Counted from the stretch's first letter, positions 16,334-25,768 are shown. The stretch is 64,000 nt of DNA from Actinomycetes bacterium (GCA_021784895.1 JAJYHG010000043.1:1-64000), one strand, 5' to 3'. The notes: a model not told the origin generated them from the sequence alone. Numbers and translations: made by a program.

Positions 16334-16339
16334 GATAAT
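16334..16339 (+). promoter_or_regulatory. -10 element of a probably leaderless pyrophosphatase transcript
   Basis: GATAAT is followed after 6 bases by the GTG at 16346, so transcription would begin at or next to the start codon. No Shine-Dalgarno is present. The -35 is not clear. Confidence 0.5.
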
Positions 16340-16345
16340 CCCCGT

Positions 16346-17956
16346 GTGGCACCCGTCTACGTCTCCGGCCACCGCAACCCCGACGCCGACTCGATCGGGG
16401 CGGCGATCGGCTATGCGGAGCTGAAGTCCCGGCTTGACCCCGGAACCGACTACCTGCCGGTCCGGCTGGGCGAACTGAACCCGCAGACGCGCTGGGTGCT
16501 CGAGCAGGCGGGGGTTCCCGAGCCAGAGCTGCTACCACACATCAGGCTTCGGGCAGGTGACGTGATGCAGACCGCCTTCCCGCACATGACCGCCGGTGAC
16601 CCGGTCCGCGCCGCCGGGATCGCACTTGACCACGCCGACTGCGACCTGGTCCCAGTTCTCGACGATCAAGGCGCGCTGATCGGGATCGTCACCGCACGCT
16701 CCCTGGCACGCCGCTGCGTGGGGGAGTCAAGCGTGAGGCTGCGCGAGGCAACCCACATCGATGCCGTCGTCAACGTGCTGGACGGCGAGCTTCTGGCCGG
16801 TCATGACCGGGCCCTGACGGGGCGCATCTGGGTGCATGCGTCCGCCGCCGATAACGAGCCGGGGATCGAGGCTTCTGACATCGTCGTGATCGGCGACCGC
16901 CCGAAGGCGCAGCTGCGCGTCCTCGAGCGGGGGCTCGCGCTGCTGGTGCTGACCCACGGCACCAAGCCCGATCCGGCCGTCGTCAAGGCAGCGCAAGCAC
17001 ACGGGACCGCGATCATCAGCTCGCCGCTCGACACGTATCTGGCGGCGCGAATGATCGCGCTCGCTGCTCCCTGCCGGGAGTTCATGGAACGCGATCAGAT
17101 CGTCGCCGCCAGCGGCGATCTGATCAGCGAGGTCTCCGAGCAGCTCAAGCACTCCCACCACGGCGCCGCGATCGTCTGTGACGAGCACCAGCGCCCGGTC
17201 GGGCTGCTGTCGCGCGCTGACCTCGTCTCGCCGGTACGCCGCCGCGTGATCCTGGTCGACCATGCGGAGCAGGCCCAGAGCGTGCCGGGCATCGACCAGG
17301 CCGAGATCGTGGAGATCCTGGACCACCACCACATCGGCTCGATCGAGACCCGCGTCCCGGTGCGGGCCACCTTCGACCCGGTCGGCTCGACCTCTACGCT
17401 GGTGGTCGAGCACTTCCGCCGCAGCGGCGTCGAGCCGGCGCGGCCGACCGCCATGCTGCTGCTGGCCGCGGTGCTCTCGGACACGGTGATCCTCGCCTCG
17501 CCCACCACCACCGAGCGGGACGCTGCCGTGGTCGGCTACCTCGAGCAGGTGCTCGAGCTCGACGCCCGCGCCTTCGGCCAGCGGATGTTTGAGGAGACCT
17601 CCGACGTCGACGGGCTGAGCGCCGAGGACCTGGTCAAGCGCGACGCCAAGACCTACCACGCGGCCAGCGGGGCGCAGTTCCTCGTCGCCCAGGTCGAGGT
17701 CGTCGGCAAGGCCCTGCTGGAACGCGTGCCCGAACTGCTCTCGGCCATGGAGCGCGAGCGCGCGCGCCAGAACGTGGAGGTCTATGCGCTGATGGTCACC
17801 GACGTGGTCGAAAAGGTGACCGACCTGCTCATCGACGGCGACGTGGCTGCGGTCGCGCGCGCCTTTGGCGTGCAGCCCGACGGCTGCCGGCTGACACTGC
17901 CGGGCGTCATGAGCCGCAAGAAGCAGGTCGCGCCGAAGCTGCTGTCGGCGCTCTGA
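16346..17956 (+). CDS. ppaC: Manganese-dependent inorganic pyrophosphatase, family II with CBS-DRTGG insert
   Basis: 536 residues, the length of regulated CBS-type pyrophosphatases. GHRNPDADS at residues 8-16 is the first metal-binding motif of the DHH domain. A CBS-DRTGG-CBS regulatory insert occupies roughly residues 65-300. The DHH core resumes with VDHAE and LDHHHIG, and the DHHA2 domain ends with MSRKKQVAP, the substrate-binding R-K-K-Q. It hydrolyses pyrophosphate in the cytoplasm and adenine nucleotides bound by the CBS pair usually control it. The second motif is DHAE where most enzymes have DHNE; the Asp and His that bind metal are kept. Confidence 0.93.
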   Translation: MAPVYVSGHRNPDADSIGAAIGYAELKSRLDPGTDYLPVRLGELNPQTRWVLEQAGVPEPELLPHIRLRAGDVMQTAFPHMTAGDPVRAAGIALDHADCDLVPVLDDQGALIGIVTARSLARRCVGESSVRLREATHIDAVVNVLDGELLAGHDRALTGRIWVHASAADNEPGIEASDIVVIGDRPKAQLRVLERGLALLVLTHGTKPDPAVVKAAQAHGTAIISSPLDTYLAARMIALAAPCREFMERDQIVAASGDLISEVSEQLKHSHHGAAIVCDEHQRPVGLLSRADLVSPVRRRVILVDHAEQAQSVPGIDQAEIVEILDHHHIGSIETRVPVRATFDPVGSTSTLVVEHFRRSGVEPARPTAMLLLAAVLSDTVILASPTTTERDAAVVGYLEQVLELDARAFGQRMFEETSDVDGLSAEDLVKRDAKTYHAASGAQFLVAQVEVVGKALLERVPELLSAMERERARQNVEVYALMVTDVVEKVTDLLIDGDVAAVARAFGVQPDGCRLTLPGVMSRKKQVAPKLLSAL

Positions 17957-17969
17957 GACACGCCCGCTG

Positions 17970-18326
17970 CTAGGCGGGCGCGAACTCGAAGGGCTGCACC
18001 GGGGCCTCGCCCCAGAGCTGCTCGAGCCGGTAGAAATCCCGCAGCTCAGGGACGAACACGTGCACGATCACGTCGCTGTAGTCCATCAGCACCCATTGCG
18101 ACTGCGCGGCACCGTCAACGCGCGCCGGCAGGACGCCATGGTCCTGCTTCATACCGAGGTGGACCCGGTCGTGGATAGCCTTCACCTGGCGCTCGCTGCG
18201 GCCGGTGCAGATCAGGAAGTAGTCGGCTACGGAGGTGAGCTCGCGCAGGTCGAGCGAGATGATCGCCTCGGCCTTGGCGTCCGACGCGTAGCCGGCGACT
18301 GCGAGCGTGATCTCTTCAGGGGTCAT
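17970..18326 (-). CDS. rsfS: Ribosomal silencing factor RsfS
   Basis: 118 residues: a start helix MTPEEITLAVAGYASD, then AEAIISLDLRELTSVADYFLICTGRSERQVKAI, the classical RsfS/Iojap block, and VLMDYSDVIVHVFVPELRDFYRLEQLWG at the end. It binds L14 on the 50S subunit and blocks subunit joining in starvation. The ATG at 18326 overlaps the nadD stop by 4 bases (ATGA), the usual nadD-rsfS arrangement. Confidence 0.94.
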   Translation of the reverse strand: MTPEEITLAVAGYASDAKAEAIISLDLRELTSVADYFLICTGRSERQVKAIHDRVHLGMKQDHGVLPARVDGAAQSQWVLMDYSDVIVHVFVPELRDFYRLEQLWGEAPVQPFEFAPA

Positions 18327-18982
18327 GATCCAGCTTGGCCTCCATATAGGCGATGTTCGTCGATGTATGCGCCCACCGCCTCCGGGACGAGGTAGGTGAT
18401 CGGCTGGCGGTGGCGGACCCGGCGCCTGATCTCGGTTGAGGAGATCTCGATCCGGGGCATGCGGAAGAACTCCGCCAGCTCTCCCCCGGGGAGCGCGGCG
18501 AGCGCCCGGTCGACGGCGGCCCGCGAGGTGCCGCGCCGCTGCGCCACGGCCAGCGTGGCCAGCGCCAGCACGCGCTGGGGGCGATACCACGACATGAACC
18601 CCGCGGCCACGTCACCGCCGACGATCAGGAACAGCTCGCTATCGGGCATCAGGGCACTCAGCTCCACAAGCGTATCGGCCGTGTAGGACGGGCCCTCGCG
18701 GCGCAGCTCGAGCTCTGAGACCTCAAAGCGCTCATCCCCCGCGACCGCCCGGCGGCAGAGTTCGAGCCGATGCCGGGCACCGGGATCGTCGTCTATGGGC
18801 TTGTGCGGTGGCTGGCGCGCCGGGAGCACGAGCACACGGTCCAGCGCGAGCTGCCGGTGCGCCTCCTGGGCGCAGATCAGGTGGCCAAGGTGCGGCGGGT
18901 TGAAGGTGCCGCCCAGAATGCCGATCCGCCCGGCTCCCGGCTCCCGGGCGCTCAGCCGTTCAGGCGCGGACGTGACCTGCAC
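18323..18982 (-). CDS. nadD: Nicotinate-nucleotide adenylyltransferase
   Basis: 219 residues with the nucleotidyltransferase fold: GGTFNPPHLGHL at 24-35 binds ATP, FLIVGGDVAAGFMSW gives the deamido-NMN site, and ISSTEIRRRV closes the active site. It makes deamido-NAD+ in NAD synthesis. The GTG start at 18982 overlaps the end of proA by 23 bases; a shorter start closer to GRIGILGG would need CTG. Overlaps rsfS at its end. Confidence 0.94.
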   Translation of the reverse strand: MQVTSAPERLSAREPGAGRIGILGGTFNPPHLGHLICAQEAHRQLALDRVLVLPARQPPHKPIDDDPGARHRLELCRRAVAGDERFEVSELELRREGPSYTADTLVELSALMPDSELFLIVGGDVAAGFMSWYRPQRVLALATLAVAQRRGTSRAAVDRALAALPGGELAEFFRMPRIEISSTEIRRRVRHRQPITYLVPEAVGAYIDEHRLYGGQAGS

Positions 18983-20240
18983 CCTCCACCAGATACTTGT
19001 AGGTGCACAGCTCGCGCAGCCCGATCGGGCCGCGGACGTGGAGCTTCTGGGTCGAGTTGCCGATCTCCGCCCCCATCCCGAACTCGCCGCCGTCGGTGAA
19101 GCGCGTGGACGCGTTCACATACACGCAGGCGGCGTCGACCGCGCGCTGGAAGGCACGTGCGGCGGCCGTGTCGCGCGTGACAATCGCCTCCGAGTGGCCA
19201 CTGCCGTGGCGGTTGATGTGCTCGATCGCCGCCTGCACGTCGTCCACCACGGCCACGGCGAGCTCGAGCCCGAGGTACTCGGTGTCCCAGTCATCCTCGG
19301 TGGCCACCCGCACCGGCACCGCGCCCGCGAGCGCGCGCGTGCGCTCGTCGCCGTGCAGGACCACACCCGCTCCGTGGAGCTGCTCGAGCATCGCCGGCAG
19401 GAACGCTGCCGCAACACCGTGGTGGACCAGCAGCGTCTCGGCGGCGTTACAGACGCCCGGCCGCTGGAGCTTGGCGTTGAGCACGATCTCCTGCGCCTCC
19501 CGCAGGCCGGCGCTGCGGTCGACGTAAACGTGGCAGTTGCCGGCCGCCGCAAAGATCACGGGCACGGTCGCGACCCCCTTGAGCGCCGCCTTGAGCCCCT
19601 CCCCCCCACGCGGGATGATCAGGTCGACGCTCTCAGACTGGGTCGCCAGCTCCGCCAGCTGTTCGCGGCCGCCGCCGGCGATCAGCGTCAGCGCGGCGCC
19701 GGGCAGGCCGGCGCCGCTCAGCGCCTCGGCGGCGACCGCGGCCAGGGCCGCGTTTGAGCGCGCCGCCGCGCGCGACCCGCGCAGCACCACAGCGTTGCCC
19801 GACTTCAGGCACAGCGCGGCAGCGTCGATGGTCACGTTCGGCCTCGCCTCATAGACCACCGCGACCACCCCGAGCGGCACCCTGACCCGGCGCACATCGA
19901 GCCCGTTTGCGAGCCGGGAGCCATCGATCACCTCGCCCACGGGGTCGGGCAGTGCGGCGATGCCGCGGACCCCGCCGGCGATCGCCGCGATCCGGCGCTG
20001 GTCGAGCGCGAGCCGGTCCAGCAGCGCCGGGCTGAGCCCCTGCTCTCGCCCTGCCTCCAGGTCAGCGGCGTTGGCCGCGAGGATCTCGGGCGCGCGCTCC
20101 ACCAGCGCCTGCGCGAGCGCCAGCAGGGCGCCGTCCTTGACCGTGGTCTCTGTCAGCGCGAGTGTGCGCGAGGCACGCTTGGCCGCCCGGCACAGCTCAG
20201 CGACGCTCACGGCACTCGTCTCGCTCAGGGTCGCGCTCAT
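18960..20240 (-). CDS. proA: Gamma-glutamyl phosphate reductase
   Basis: 426 residues starting MSATLSETSAVSV at an ATG 13 bases after the proB stop. It has the aldehyde-dehydrogenase fold with EARPNVTIDAAALCLKSGNAVVLRG (cofactor site), the catalytic cysteine in QRPGVCNAAETLLVH, and the C-terminal TRFTDGGEFGMGAEIGNSTQKLH block of ProA. It reduces gamma-glutamyl phosphate to the semialdehyde in proline synthesis. Operon obg-proB-proA-nadD-rsfS. Confidence 0.97.
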   Translation of the reverse strand: MSATLSETSAVSVAELCRAAKRASRTLALTETTVKDGALLALAQALVERAPEILAANAADLEAGREQGLSPALLDRLALDQRRIAAIAGGVRGIAALPDPVGEVIDGSRLANGLDVRRVRVPLGVVAVVYEARPNVTIDAAALCLKSGNAVVLRGSRAAARSNAALAAVAAEALSGAGLPGAALTLIAGGGREQLAELATQSESVDLIIPRGGEGLKAALKGVATVPVIFAAAGNCHVYVDRSAGLREAQEIVLNAKLQRPGVCNAAETLLVHHGVAAAFLPAMLEQLHGAGVVLHGDERTRALAGAVPVRVATEDDWDTEYLGLELAVAVVDDVQAAIEHINRHGSGHSEAIVTRDTAAARAFQRAVDAACVYVNASTRFTDGGEFGMGAEIGNSTQKLHVRGPIGLRELCTYKYLVEGAGHVRA

Positions 20241-20253
20241 CGTCACGCTAAGA

Positions 20254-21345
20254 CTACGCGAGCACAAAGTAGTCGCGGTGGACCGCCTCGTCGCTGGCCA
20301 GCGGCAGGATCTCGCGCACCTCGGCGGACTTCAGCCCGCGCACGCGCCGCAGCTCGTCGGCGGAGTAGTTGCTGATGCCCTTGCCAATGGGCTCGCCACC
20401 GGAGACGACCTCGATCGCGTCTCCGGCCTCAAAGCTGCCGCCGACCTCGAGCACACCAACCGCCAGCAGGCTCCTGCCGCCCTCCCGCAGCGCCCGGGCG
20501 GCGCCCGCGTCGACCTGCACACGACCGCGCACGGGCTTGGCGTACTTCAGCCACAGCTTGAAGCTCGACACACGCTCCGCCCGCGCCGGGAATGAGGTCC
20601 CGACCCGGCCCCCCGCAGCGGCCGTGGTGATCGTGCCGGGGCGCTGGCCGTTGGCGATCACGGTGGCGATGCCGGCCGCGGTCGCCATCTCGGCGGCCAC
20701 CACCTTGGAGCGCATGCCGCCCGATCCAAGGGCAGAGGTCTCCTCGCCGATCGCGACCGCCTCGAGCTCCTCGATGCGCTGCACCTGCTCCACCAGCCGG
20801 GCCGCAGGATCCAGGCGCGGGTCGGCGGTGAACAGCCCGTCAGTGTTGGTCAGGAGCAGTAGCCGCTGGGCGCCGGTGAGGATCGCCACCTGCGCGGCGA
20901 GGAAGTCGTTGTCGCCGAAGGAGATCTCGTCGGTGGTGGTGGTGTCGTTCTCGTTGATCACCGGCACCACCCGCCATTCGAGCAGCTTGGCGAGGGTGTG
21001 GCGGACGTTCAGGTAATGGGTGCGGGCGCTCATGTCAAAGAATGTCAACAGCACCTGGGCGCTGCGCACCCCGCGCGCCTGCAGCAACTCGTCATAGACC
21101 CGGTAGAGCTTTCCCTGGCCGATCGCGCTGGCGGCCTGCAGCTCGTCGATCGCGCGCGGCCGCTCGCCCACACCCATGACCCCGAGCCCGCGCGCGATCG
21201 CCCCGCTGGTGACGAAGATCGGCTCCTGTCCCGCCGCGTGCAGCGCGGCGACCTCGTCGCAGATCTGCTCGAGCACGCCCAGGCGAACCGTGCCGTCGTC
21301 GCTTGCGACCACGCTCGAGCCAAGCTTGATGACGATCGCGCTCAC
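20254..21345 (-). CDS. proB: Glutamate 5-kinase
   Basis: 363 residues: amino-acid kinase domain with IVIKLGSSVV, FVTSGAIARG, VVPVINENDTTTTDEISFGDND and GSGGMRSKVVAAEMAT, then a C-terminal PUA domain from about residue 275. It phosphorylates glutamate, first step of proline synthesis, and is normally inhibited by proline. GTG start at 21345, 12 bases after the obg stop. Confidence 0.97.
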   Translation of the reverse strand: MSAIVIKLGSSVVASDDGTVRLGVLEQICDEVAALHAAGQEPIFVTSGAIARGLGVMGVGERPRAIDELQAASAIGQGKLYRVYDELLQARGVRSAQVLLTFFDMSARTHYLNVRHTLAKLLEWRVVPVINENDTTTTDEISFGDNDFLAAQVAILTGAQRLLLLTNTDGLFTADPRLDPAARLVEQVQRIEELEAVAIGEETSALGSGGMRSKVVAAEMATAAGIATVIANGQRPGTITTAAAGGRVGTSFPARAERVSSFKLWLKYAKPVRGRVQVDAGAARALREGGRSLLAVGVLEVGGSFEAGDAIEVVSGGEPIGKGISNYSADELRRVRGLKSAEVREILPLASDEAVHRDYFVLA

Positions 21346-21357
21346 CGCCAGCCCCGC

Positions 21358-22680
21358 CTACGGATCCAGCTCGAAGGCGACACCGGCGATCTCCACGTCA
21401 TCACCCGGCGCAAAGCCGGCCTCCTGCAGCGCGCGAATCACGCCCATCCCGCGCAGCCGGCGCTCGAGGTGGGCGAGCGCGTCCTCGTTTGAGAGGTCGT
21501 AGCGGGCGACGAGCCGCTGCACCCCCTCACCCTCGACGACGTAAGCGCCATCACCGCTGCGAGCCACGCGGAAGGCCCGCGCCGGCGCCGGCCGGAACAC
21601 ACGATGCTCGGCCAGCTCGCCCAGCGCGGCCTCTCCGGTGGTGGCCCGCTGGCCACCACCGTCGCCGGGGCGCCCCGCCCCGGGCTCATTCAGCGGCACC
21701 CGCCGCAGCAGCTCGACGGCTAGCTGGTCGACGCCCTGGCGCGTGGCCGCCGAGGTGAGCAGCACCGGCACCGTCTCCCCCAGCCGCTCGCGCCAGCGCT
21801 CGAGCGCGCTCTCGGCCTGGCCGGAGGTCACGAGGTCCGCCTTGGAGAGGGCGAGGATCCGCGGCAGCGTCGCCAGGCGCTCCTGGTAGAGCGCGAGCTC
21901 GCGCTCGACGGTCTCAAAGTTCGCCACCGGGTCTGAGCCGTCGGCCGGCGCCAGGTCGAGCACGTGCACCAGGAGGCGCGTGCGCTCGATGTGGGCCAGG
22001 AAGTCGTGCCCGAGGCCGGCGCCGGCGGCGGCGCCGGCGATCAGCCCGGGGATGTCTGCGATCACCAGCTGGCGGTCGTCGTGGTGCAGCGTGCCGAGCA
22101 CCGGCTCGAGCGTGGTGAACGGGTAGGCGGCGACCTTTGGCGCCGCCCTGGTCAGCCTCGCCAAGAGCGATGACTTGCCGGCGTTCGGCAGGCCCACCAG
22201 GCCGGCGTCGGCCAGCAGCTTGAGCGCCAGCGTGAGCCAGCCCTCCTCGCCCGCGAGCCCGCGCTGCGCAAAGCGCGGGCTCTGGTGCGTGGCGCTCGAG
22301 AAGTGGCGGTTGCCGCGCCCGCCGGAGCCGCCGCGGGCGACCAGCGCACGCTGCCCTGGGCGCAGCAGGTCATGCCGGCTCGAGTCGCCCTCGACGAGGA
22401 TCTCGGTTCCCGGCGGCACCGGGATCTCCAGCGCCTGCCCGTCGGCGCCGTGGCGCCCGGATCCCTGCCCGTGGGCGCCGCGGCGGGCCCTGAAGTGCGA
22501 CTGGCGGCGGAAGTGCTCGAGGTCACGGTAGGAGTCGTCGCAGACCATCACGATGTCCCCGCCACGGCCGCCGTCACCGCCGTCCGGGCCGCCCTTGGGG
22601 ACGTGCGCCTCGCGGCGGAAGCTCATGCAGCCATCGCCGCCGCCGCCAGCCTGAACGTGGATTCGTGCCCGATCCTTCAT
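21358..22680 (-). CDS. obgE: GTPase Obg
   Basis: 440 residues. The N-terminal glycine-rich OBG fold (QAGGGGDGCMSFRRE..PKGGPDGGDGGRGG) is followed by the G domain with GLPNAGKSSLL (G1), ADIPGL (G3) and LSKADL (NKxD variant), and a C-terminal OCT domain of about 70 residues ending FELDP. It acts in 50S maturation and stress control. ATG at 22680 is the first gene of the obg-proB-proA-nadD-rsfS operon, divergent from mscL. Confidence 0.97.
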   Translation of the reverse strand: MKDRARIHVQAGGGGDGCMSFRREAHVPKGGPDGGDGGRGGDIVMVCDDSYRDLEHFRRQSHFRARRGAHGQGSGRHGADGQALEIPVPPGTEILVEGDSSRHDLLRPGQRALVARGGSGGRGNRHFSSATHQSPRFAQRGLAGEEGWLTLALKLLADAGLVGLPNAGKSSLLARLTRAAPKVAAYPFTTLEPVLGTLHHDDRQLVIADIPGLIAGAAAGAGLGHDFLAHIERTRLLVHVLDLAPADGSDPVANFETVERELALYQERLATLPRILALSKADLVTSGQAESALERWRERLGETVPVLLTSAATRQGVDQLAVELLRRVPLNEPGAGRPGDGGGQRATTGEAALGELAEHRVFRPAPARAFRVARSGDGAYVVEGEGVQRLVARYDLSNEDALAHLERRLRGMGVIRALQEAGFAPGDDVEIAGVAFELDP

Positions 22681-22779
22681 CGTCTCTGGCGCTCAAGCTT
22701 AGGCCGCACTCCCGCAGATCCGCCGCCCGCTCGCATAAGCTCTGGCCCGTAAGCCAACCGGGACCGGAGGTGAGTGGGG

Positions 22780-23184
22780 ATGAAGTCTTTGCTCGAGGAG
22801 TTCAAGGCCTTCCTGATGAAGGGAAACCTCGTCACGATGGCGGTCGCGTTCGTGATCGCCACGGTGTTTGCGGCGCTCGTCAAAGCCCTTGTCGCAGACC
22901 TGATCACGCCGATCATCGCCCTGATCTTCGGCCAGCCGGACTTCGGCGCGCTGTCGTTCACGATCAACTCGAGCCACTTCTACTACGGCGACTTCATCAA
23001 CGCGGCGATCACCTTCCTGAGCGTGGCGGCGGCCGTCTTCTTCTTCGTCGTCAAGCCGTATGAGAGCTTCACGGCGCGCTTTGCCGCCGAGGACACCTCG
23101 GTCAAGGCCTGCCCCGAGTGCACCTCCACGATCCCCGCGGCCGCCAAGCGCTGCCCGCAGTGCACCGCGGTGCTGGCGAGCTGA
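22780..23184 (+). CDS. mscL: Large-conductance mechanosensitive channel with C-terminal zinc ribbon
   Basis: 134 residues. MKSLLEEFKAFLMKGN and VTMAVAFVIATVFAALVKALV give the amphipathic start and TM1, the periplasmic loop follows, and TM2 is at about 74-92 (AAITFLSVAAAVFFFVVKPYE). The tail then carries two CxxC pairs (C111, C114, C125, C128) forming a zinc-ribbon-like knuckle in place of the usual helical bundle. It releases osmolytes under membrane tension. The ATG at 22780 has GGAGG 9 bases upstream; a GTG at 22774 is too close to that site. Confidence 0.94.
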   Translation: MKSLLEEFKAFLMKGNLVTMAVAFVIATVFAALVKALVADLITPIIALIFGQPDFGALSFTINSSHFYYGDFINAAITFLSVAAAVFFFVVKPYESFTARFAAEDTSVKACPECTSTIPAAAKRCPQCTAVLAS

Positions 23185-23221
23185 GCCAGCCGCCGGCCAG
23201 GGCTGCCTGCGCGGACCCGCG

Positions 23222-23485
23222 TCAGGCGGCGTCGTCGGGTGGCTCGACGGAGATCACGCGTCCCCGGCGGGTGCCCCGGAACTGCACCACTCCGGACGAT
23301 TTGGCGTAGATCGTGTCGTCCTTGCCGATCCCGACCCCGTCGCCGGGGTGAAAGCGGGTGCCGCGCTGGCGCACGATGATCTCGCCGCCCGTGACCGACT
23401 GGCCCGCGAACACCTTCACGCCGAGCCGCTGGGCGTTTGAGTCGCGGCCGTTGCGGGAGGAGCCGAGGCCCTTCTTATGCGCCAT
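23222..23485 (-). CDS. rpmA: 50S ribosomal protein L27
   Basis: 87 residues beginning [24 protein letters not shown], exactly the L27 N-terminus that reaches the peptidyl transferase centre, with [15 protein letters not shown] following. Its start overlaps the rplU stop by 11 bases. No N-terminal cleavage extension of the Firmicutes kind. Confidence 0.98.
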   Translation of the reverse strand: MAHKKGLGSSRNGRDSNAQRLGVKVFAGQSVTGGEIIVRQRGTRFHPGDGVGIGKDDTIYAKSSGVVQFRGTRRGRVISVEPPDDAA

Positions 23486-23804
23486 GCCCAGCCTCCTGTG
23501 CCGCCGCGATGGTCGTGATCTGAATCCGGGTCAGCTCCTGGCGGTGGCCGTTGCGCCGCTTGTAGCCGCGCTTGGGCTTGAACTTGACGACGCGCAGCTT
23601 GGGGCCGCGCTCGTGGCCGATGACGGTGGCGCCGACATGGACGTTGGCGAGCGCCTCGCCAACGACCACCTGGTCACCGTCCACGTAGAGCAGCGGGTCA
23701 AGCGCGACGGTCTCGCCGTCCTGCGCGTGCAGCCGCTCGACGAGCAGGCGCTCGCCCTCCTTCACGCGGTACTGCTTGCCGCCTGTCTTGACGATTGCGT
23801 ACAT
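23475..23804 (-). CDS. rplU: 50S ribosomal protein L21
   Basis: 109 residues: [23 protein letters not shown], then [24 protein letters not shown], both hallmarks of L21. The ATG at 23804 follows the RNase E/G stop by 2 bases, so no separate L21 leader element fits here and the ribosomal pair is transcribed with rne. Confidence 0.97.
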   Translation of the reverse strand: MYAIVKTGGKQYRVKEGERLLVERLHAQDGETVALDPLLYVDGDQVVVGEALANVHVGATVIGHERGPKLRVVKFKPKRGYKRRNGHRQELTRIQITTIAAAQEAGHGA

Positions 23805-23806
23805 GA

Positions 23807-25768
23807 TCACTCTGGGGAAGATTCGCTGGCTGCCGTGGTCGCCTCGGCCCTGATCGCGCCGGCCGCTGACGCGACCCGGCGACGCCCCCCGCGCCGGCCA
23901 CGACGCCGGTCGGGTGATTCTACGTCATCGGCCGCGTCTGACGGCGGCTCGAGTACAGGCCGCGCGCCGTTCACCTTAGCAGCGTCGTTCTGGTCGATCA
24001 GGACCGCGATCGCCTCCGTGCGTCCCACCTGCTCGATCCGCACCAGCCGCTTCTGGCCCACGGCGCCAACGCCCCCACGGACAGAGACGATGTAGCCGTC
24101 GACCTTGGCGACGGCGTCGCCGGCGTTGTACATGTGCGGCTCGATGATCTCGAGGTGCACCTCCTCGCCCTCACGGAACGGGAGTGCACGCTCGAGCACC
24201 TGCTCGCGTCCGGCCTGCATCAGCACCGCGAAGTGGTCCAGCGGCAGCCCCTCTGAGCCCTCGAAGTGAAACCACTTGCCCGTGTCGGCCTCGATCGCGC
24301 GCAGCACGCGGGCGTCATGTCCGGTGAACTCCTGGCTCACGCGCGGGTTCATCTGAATCAGCAGTGCCTCCTCGCTGACCTGGGTCGCGAGCTCGCGCAT
24401 ACGGCGCTCGAACTCGATCGCGATCGTCTCCTCAGACTTGATCACGCCCTCACCGTGGCAGGCCGGGCAGGGCCTGGTCATGATCTCGCGCACGCCGTCG
24501 GTCACGTTCTGGCGCGTCATCTCGACCAGCCCGAGCGGCGAGATCTCAACCACGAAGGTCTTGGTGCGGTCCTCGTCGAGCGCCTTGCGCAGCGTCTTCA
24601 GGACCGCGTCGCGGTTGCGCGCCCGCGCCATGTCGATGAAGTCGATCACGATGATGCCGCCAATGTCGCGCAGGCGCAGCTGGCGCACGACCTCCTCCGC
24701 CGCCTCGAGGTTGGTCTTCGTGATCGTGTCCTCGAGCCGTGCCCCCTTGCCCTTGCCGGTGAAGCTGCCGGAGTTGATGTCGATCACGGTGAGCGCCTCG
24801 GCGTAGTCGATCACCAGGTAGCCGCCGCTCGGCAGCTCAACCCGCCGTGAGAGCGTCGAGTCGAGCACACGCTCGACGCCAAAGGCCTCAAACAGCGGCC
24901 GCTCCTCAGACCACAGCTCAACCTGGCCGACCAGCTCGGGCGCCGTGCGCGCAAAGAACGCGACCAGGCGGTGGTGCTGCTTCTCGTCATCGACGACCGC
25001 CCGCTCGAACTCTCCCGAGTAGATGTCGCGCACCACGCGCACGGACAGGTCGGCCTCCTGAAAGACCAGTGCCGGCGCCTCTGCCGTCTCCACCCGCCGG
25101 TGCAGCACCTCGTTGAGCTTGAACAGGTACTGCAGCTCGCGCTCGAGCTCGGCGCGCTTGGCCCCCTGCGCCGCCGTGCGGATGATCGCTCCGGCGCCCT
25201 GTAGCTCGAGCTTGGCCGCCTCCTTGCGCAGCCGGTCGCGCTCGCGATCCTCGAGCCTGCGCGAGACGCCGACGCCCTCGCCGTAGGGGGCAAAGACCAT
25301 GTAGCGGCCCGCGATCGTGAGATCCATCGACAGGCGCGCACCCTTGGTCTTGAGCGGATCCTTGACGACCTGGACCACGATCTCCTGGCCCGGCTTCAGC
25401 AGCTCGGCGATCTGGGTCGCGTCGCGTCCCGAGCCGCGGCCACGGCGGGGCGCCTCGACGCCCGGCATGACGATCTCATCGACGTGCAGGAAGCCGTTCT
25501 TGTCCAGTCCGATGTCGACGAACGCCGCTTCGAGGCCCGGCAGCACGTTGTCGACCCGGCCCTTGTAGATGTTGCCGACGATCGAGCGGGCGCCGCGGCG
25601 CTCCAGGTAGAGCTCGGCAACCCGGTAGCCGGCCGCCGGGTTGGCGCTGCGGCGGCGCCGGCGCGTGCCAGCGGAGCCCGCGGGGCGGGCGGCCGGGTCA
25701 CCGGCCGCCTCGAGCAGCGCCACGCGAGTCTCCCCGCGGTCGACGCTGACCAACACTTGCTTCTTCAA
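23807..25768 (-). CDS. rne: Ribonuclease E/G family endoribonuclease
   Basis: 653 residues. The start TTG at 25768 has AAAGGA 5-10 bases upstream. After a basic insert (RRRRSANP) the S1 domain begins GYRVAELYLERRGARSIVGNIYKGRV..GLEAAFVDIGLDKNGFLHVDE. DNase-like catalytic part: ALTVIDINSGSFTG and GGIIVIDFIDM hold the two metal-binding Asp residues, and CPACHGEG is the Zn-link. A basic, disordered C-terminus (RRRGRRGGRRR) could anchor partners, as in actinobacterial RNase E. It cuts single-stranded RNA in mRNA decay and rRNA maturation. Upstream of rplU-rpmA as in many actinobacteria. Confidence 0.95.
   Translation of the reverse strand: MKKQVLVSVDRGETRVALLEAAGDPAARPAGSAGTRRRRRSANPAAGYRVAELYLERRGARSIVGNIYKGRVDNVLPGLEAAFVDIGLDKNGFLHVDEIVMPGVEAPRRGRGSGRDATQIAELLKPGQEIVVQVVKDPLKTKGARLSMDLTIAGRYMVFAPYGEGVGVSRRLEDRERDRLRKEAAKLELQGAGAIIRTAAQGAKRAELERELQYLFKLNEVLHRRVETAEAPALVFQEADLSVRVVRDIYSGEFERAVVDDEKQHHRLVAFFARTAPELVGQVELWSEERPLFEAFGVERVLDSTLSRRVELPSGGYLVIDYAEALTVIDINSGSFTGKGKGARLEDTITKTNLEAAEEVVRQLRLRDIGGIIVIDFIDMARARNRDAVLKTLRKALDEDRTKTFVVEISPLGLVEMTRQNVTDGVREIMTRPCPACHGEGVIKSEETIAIEFERRMRELATQVSEEALLIQMNPRVSQEFTGHDARVLRAIEADTGKWFHFEGSEGLPLDHFAVLMQAGREQVLERALPFREGEEVHLEIIEPHMYNAGDAVAKVDGYIVSVRGGVGAVGQKRLVRIEQVGRTEAIAVLIDQNDAAKVNGARPVLEPPSDAADDVESPDRRRGRRGGRRRVASAAGAIRAEATTAASESSPE

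Noticed and set aside
23804..25768. L21 leader-type autoregulatory element before rplU
   Set aside because: rplU starts 2 bases after the RNase E/G stop, leaving no room for a leader.
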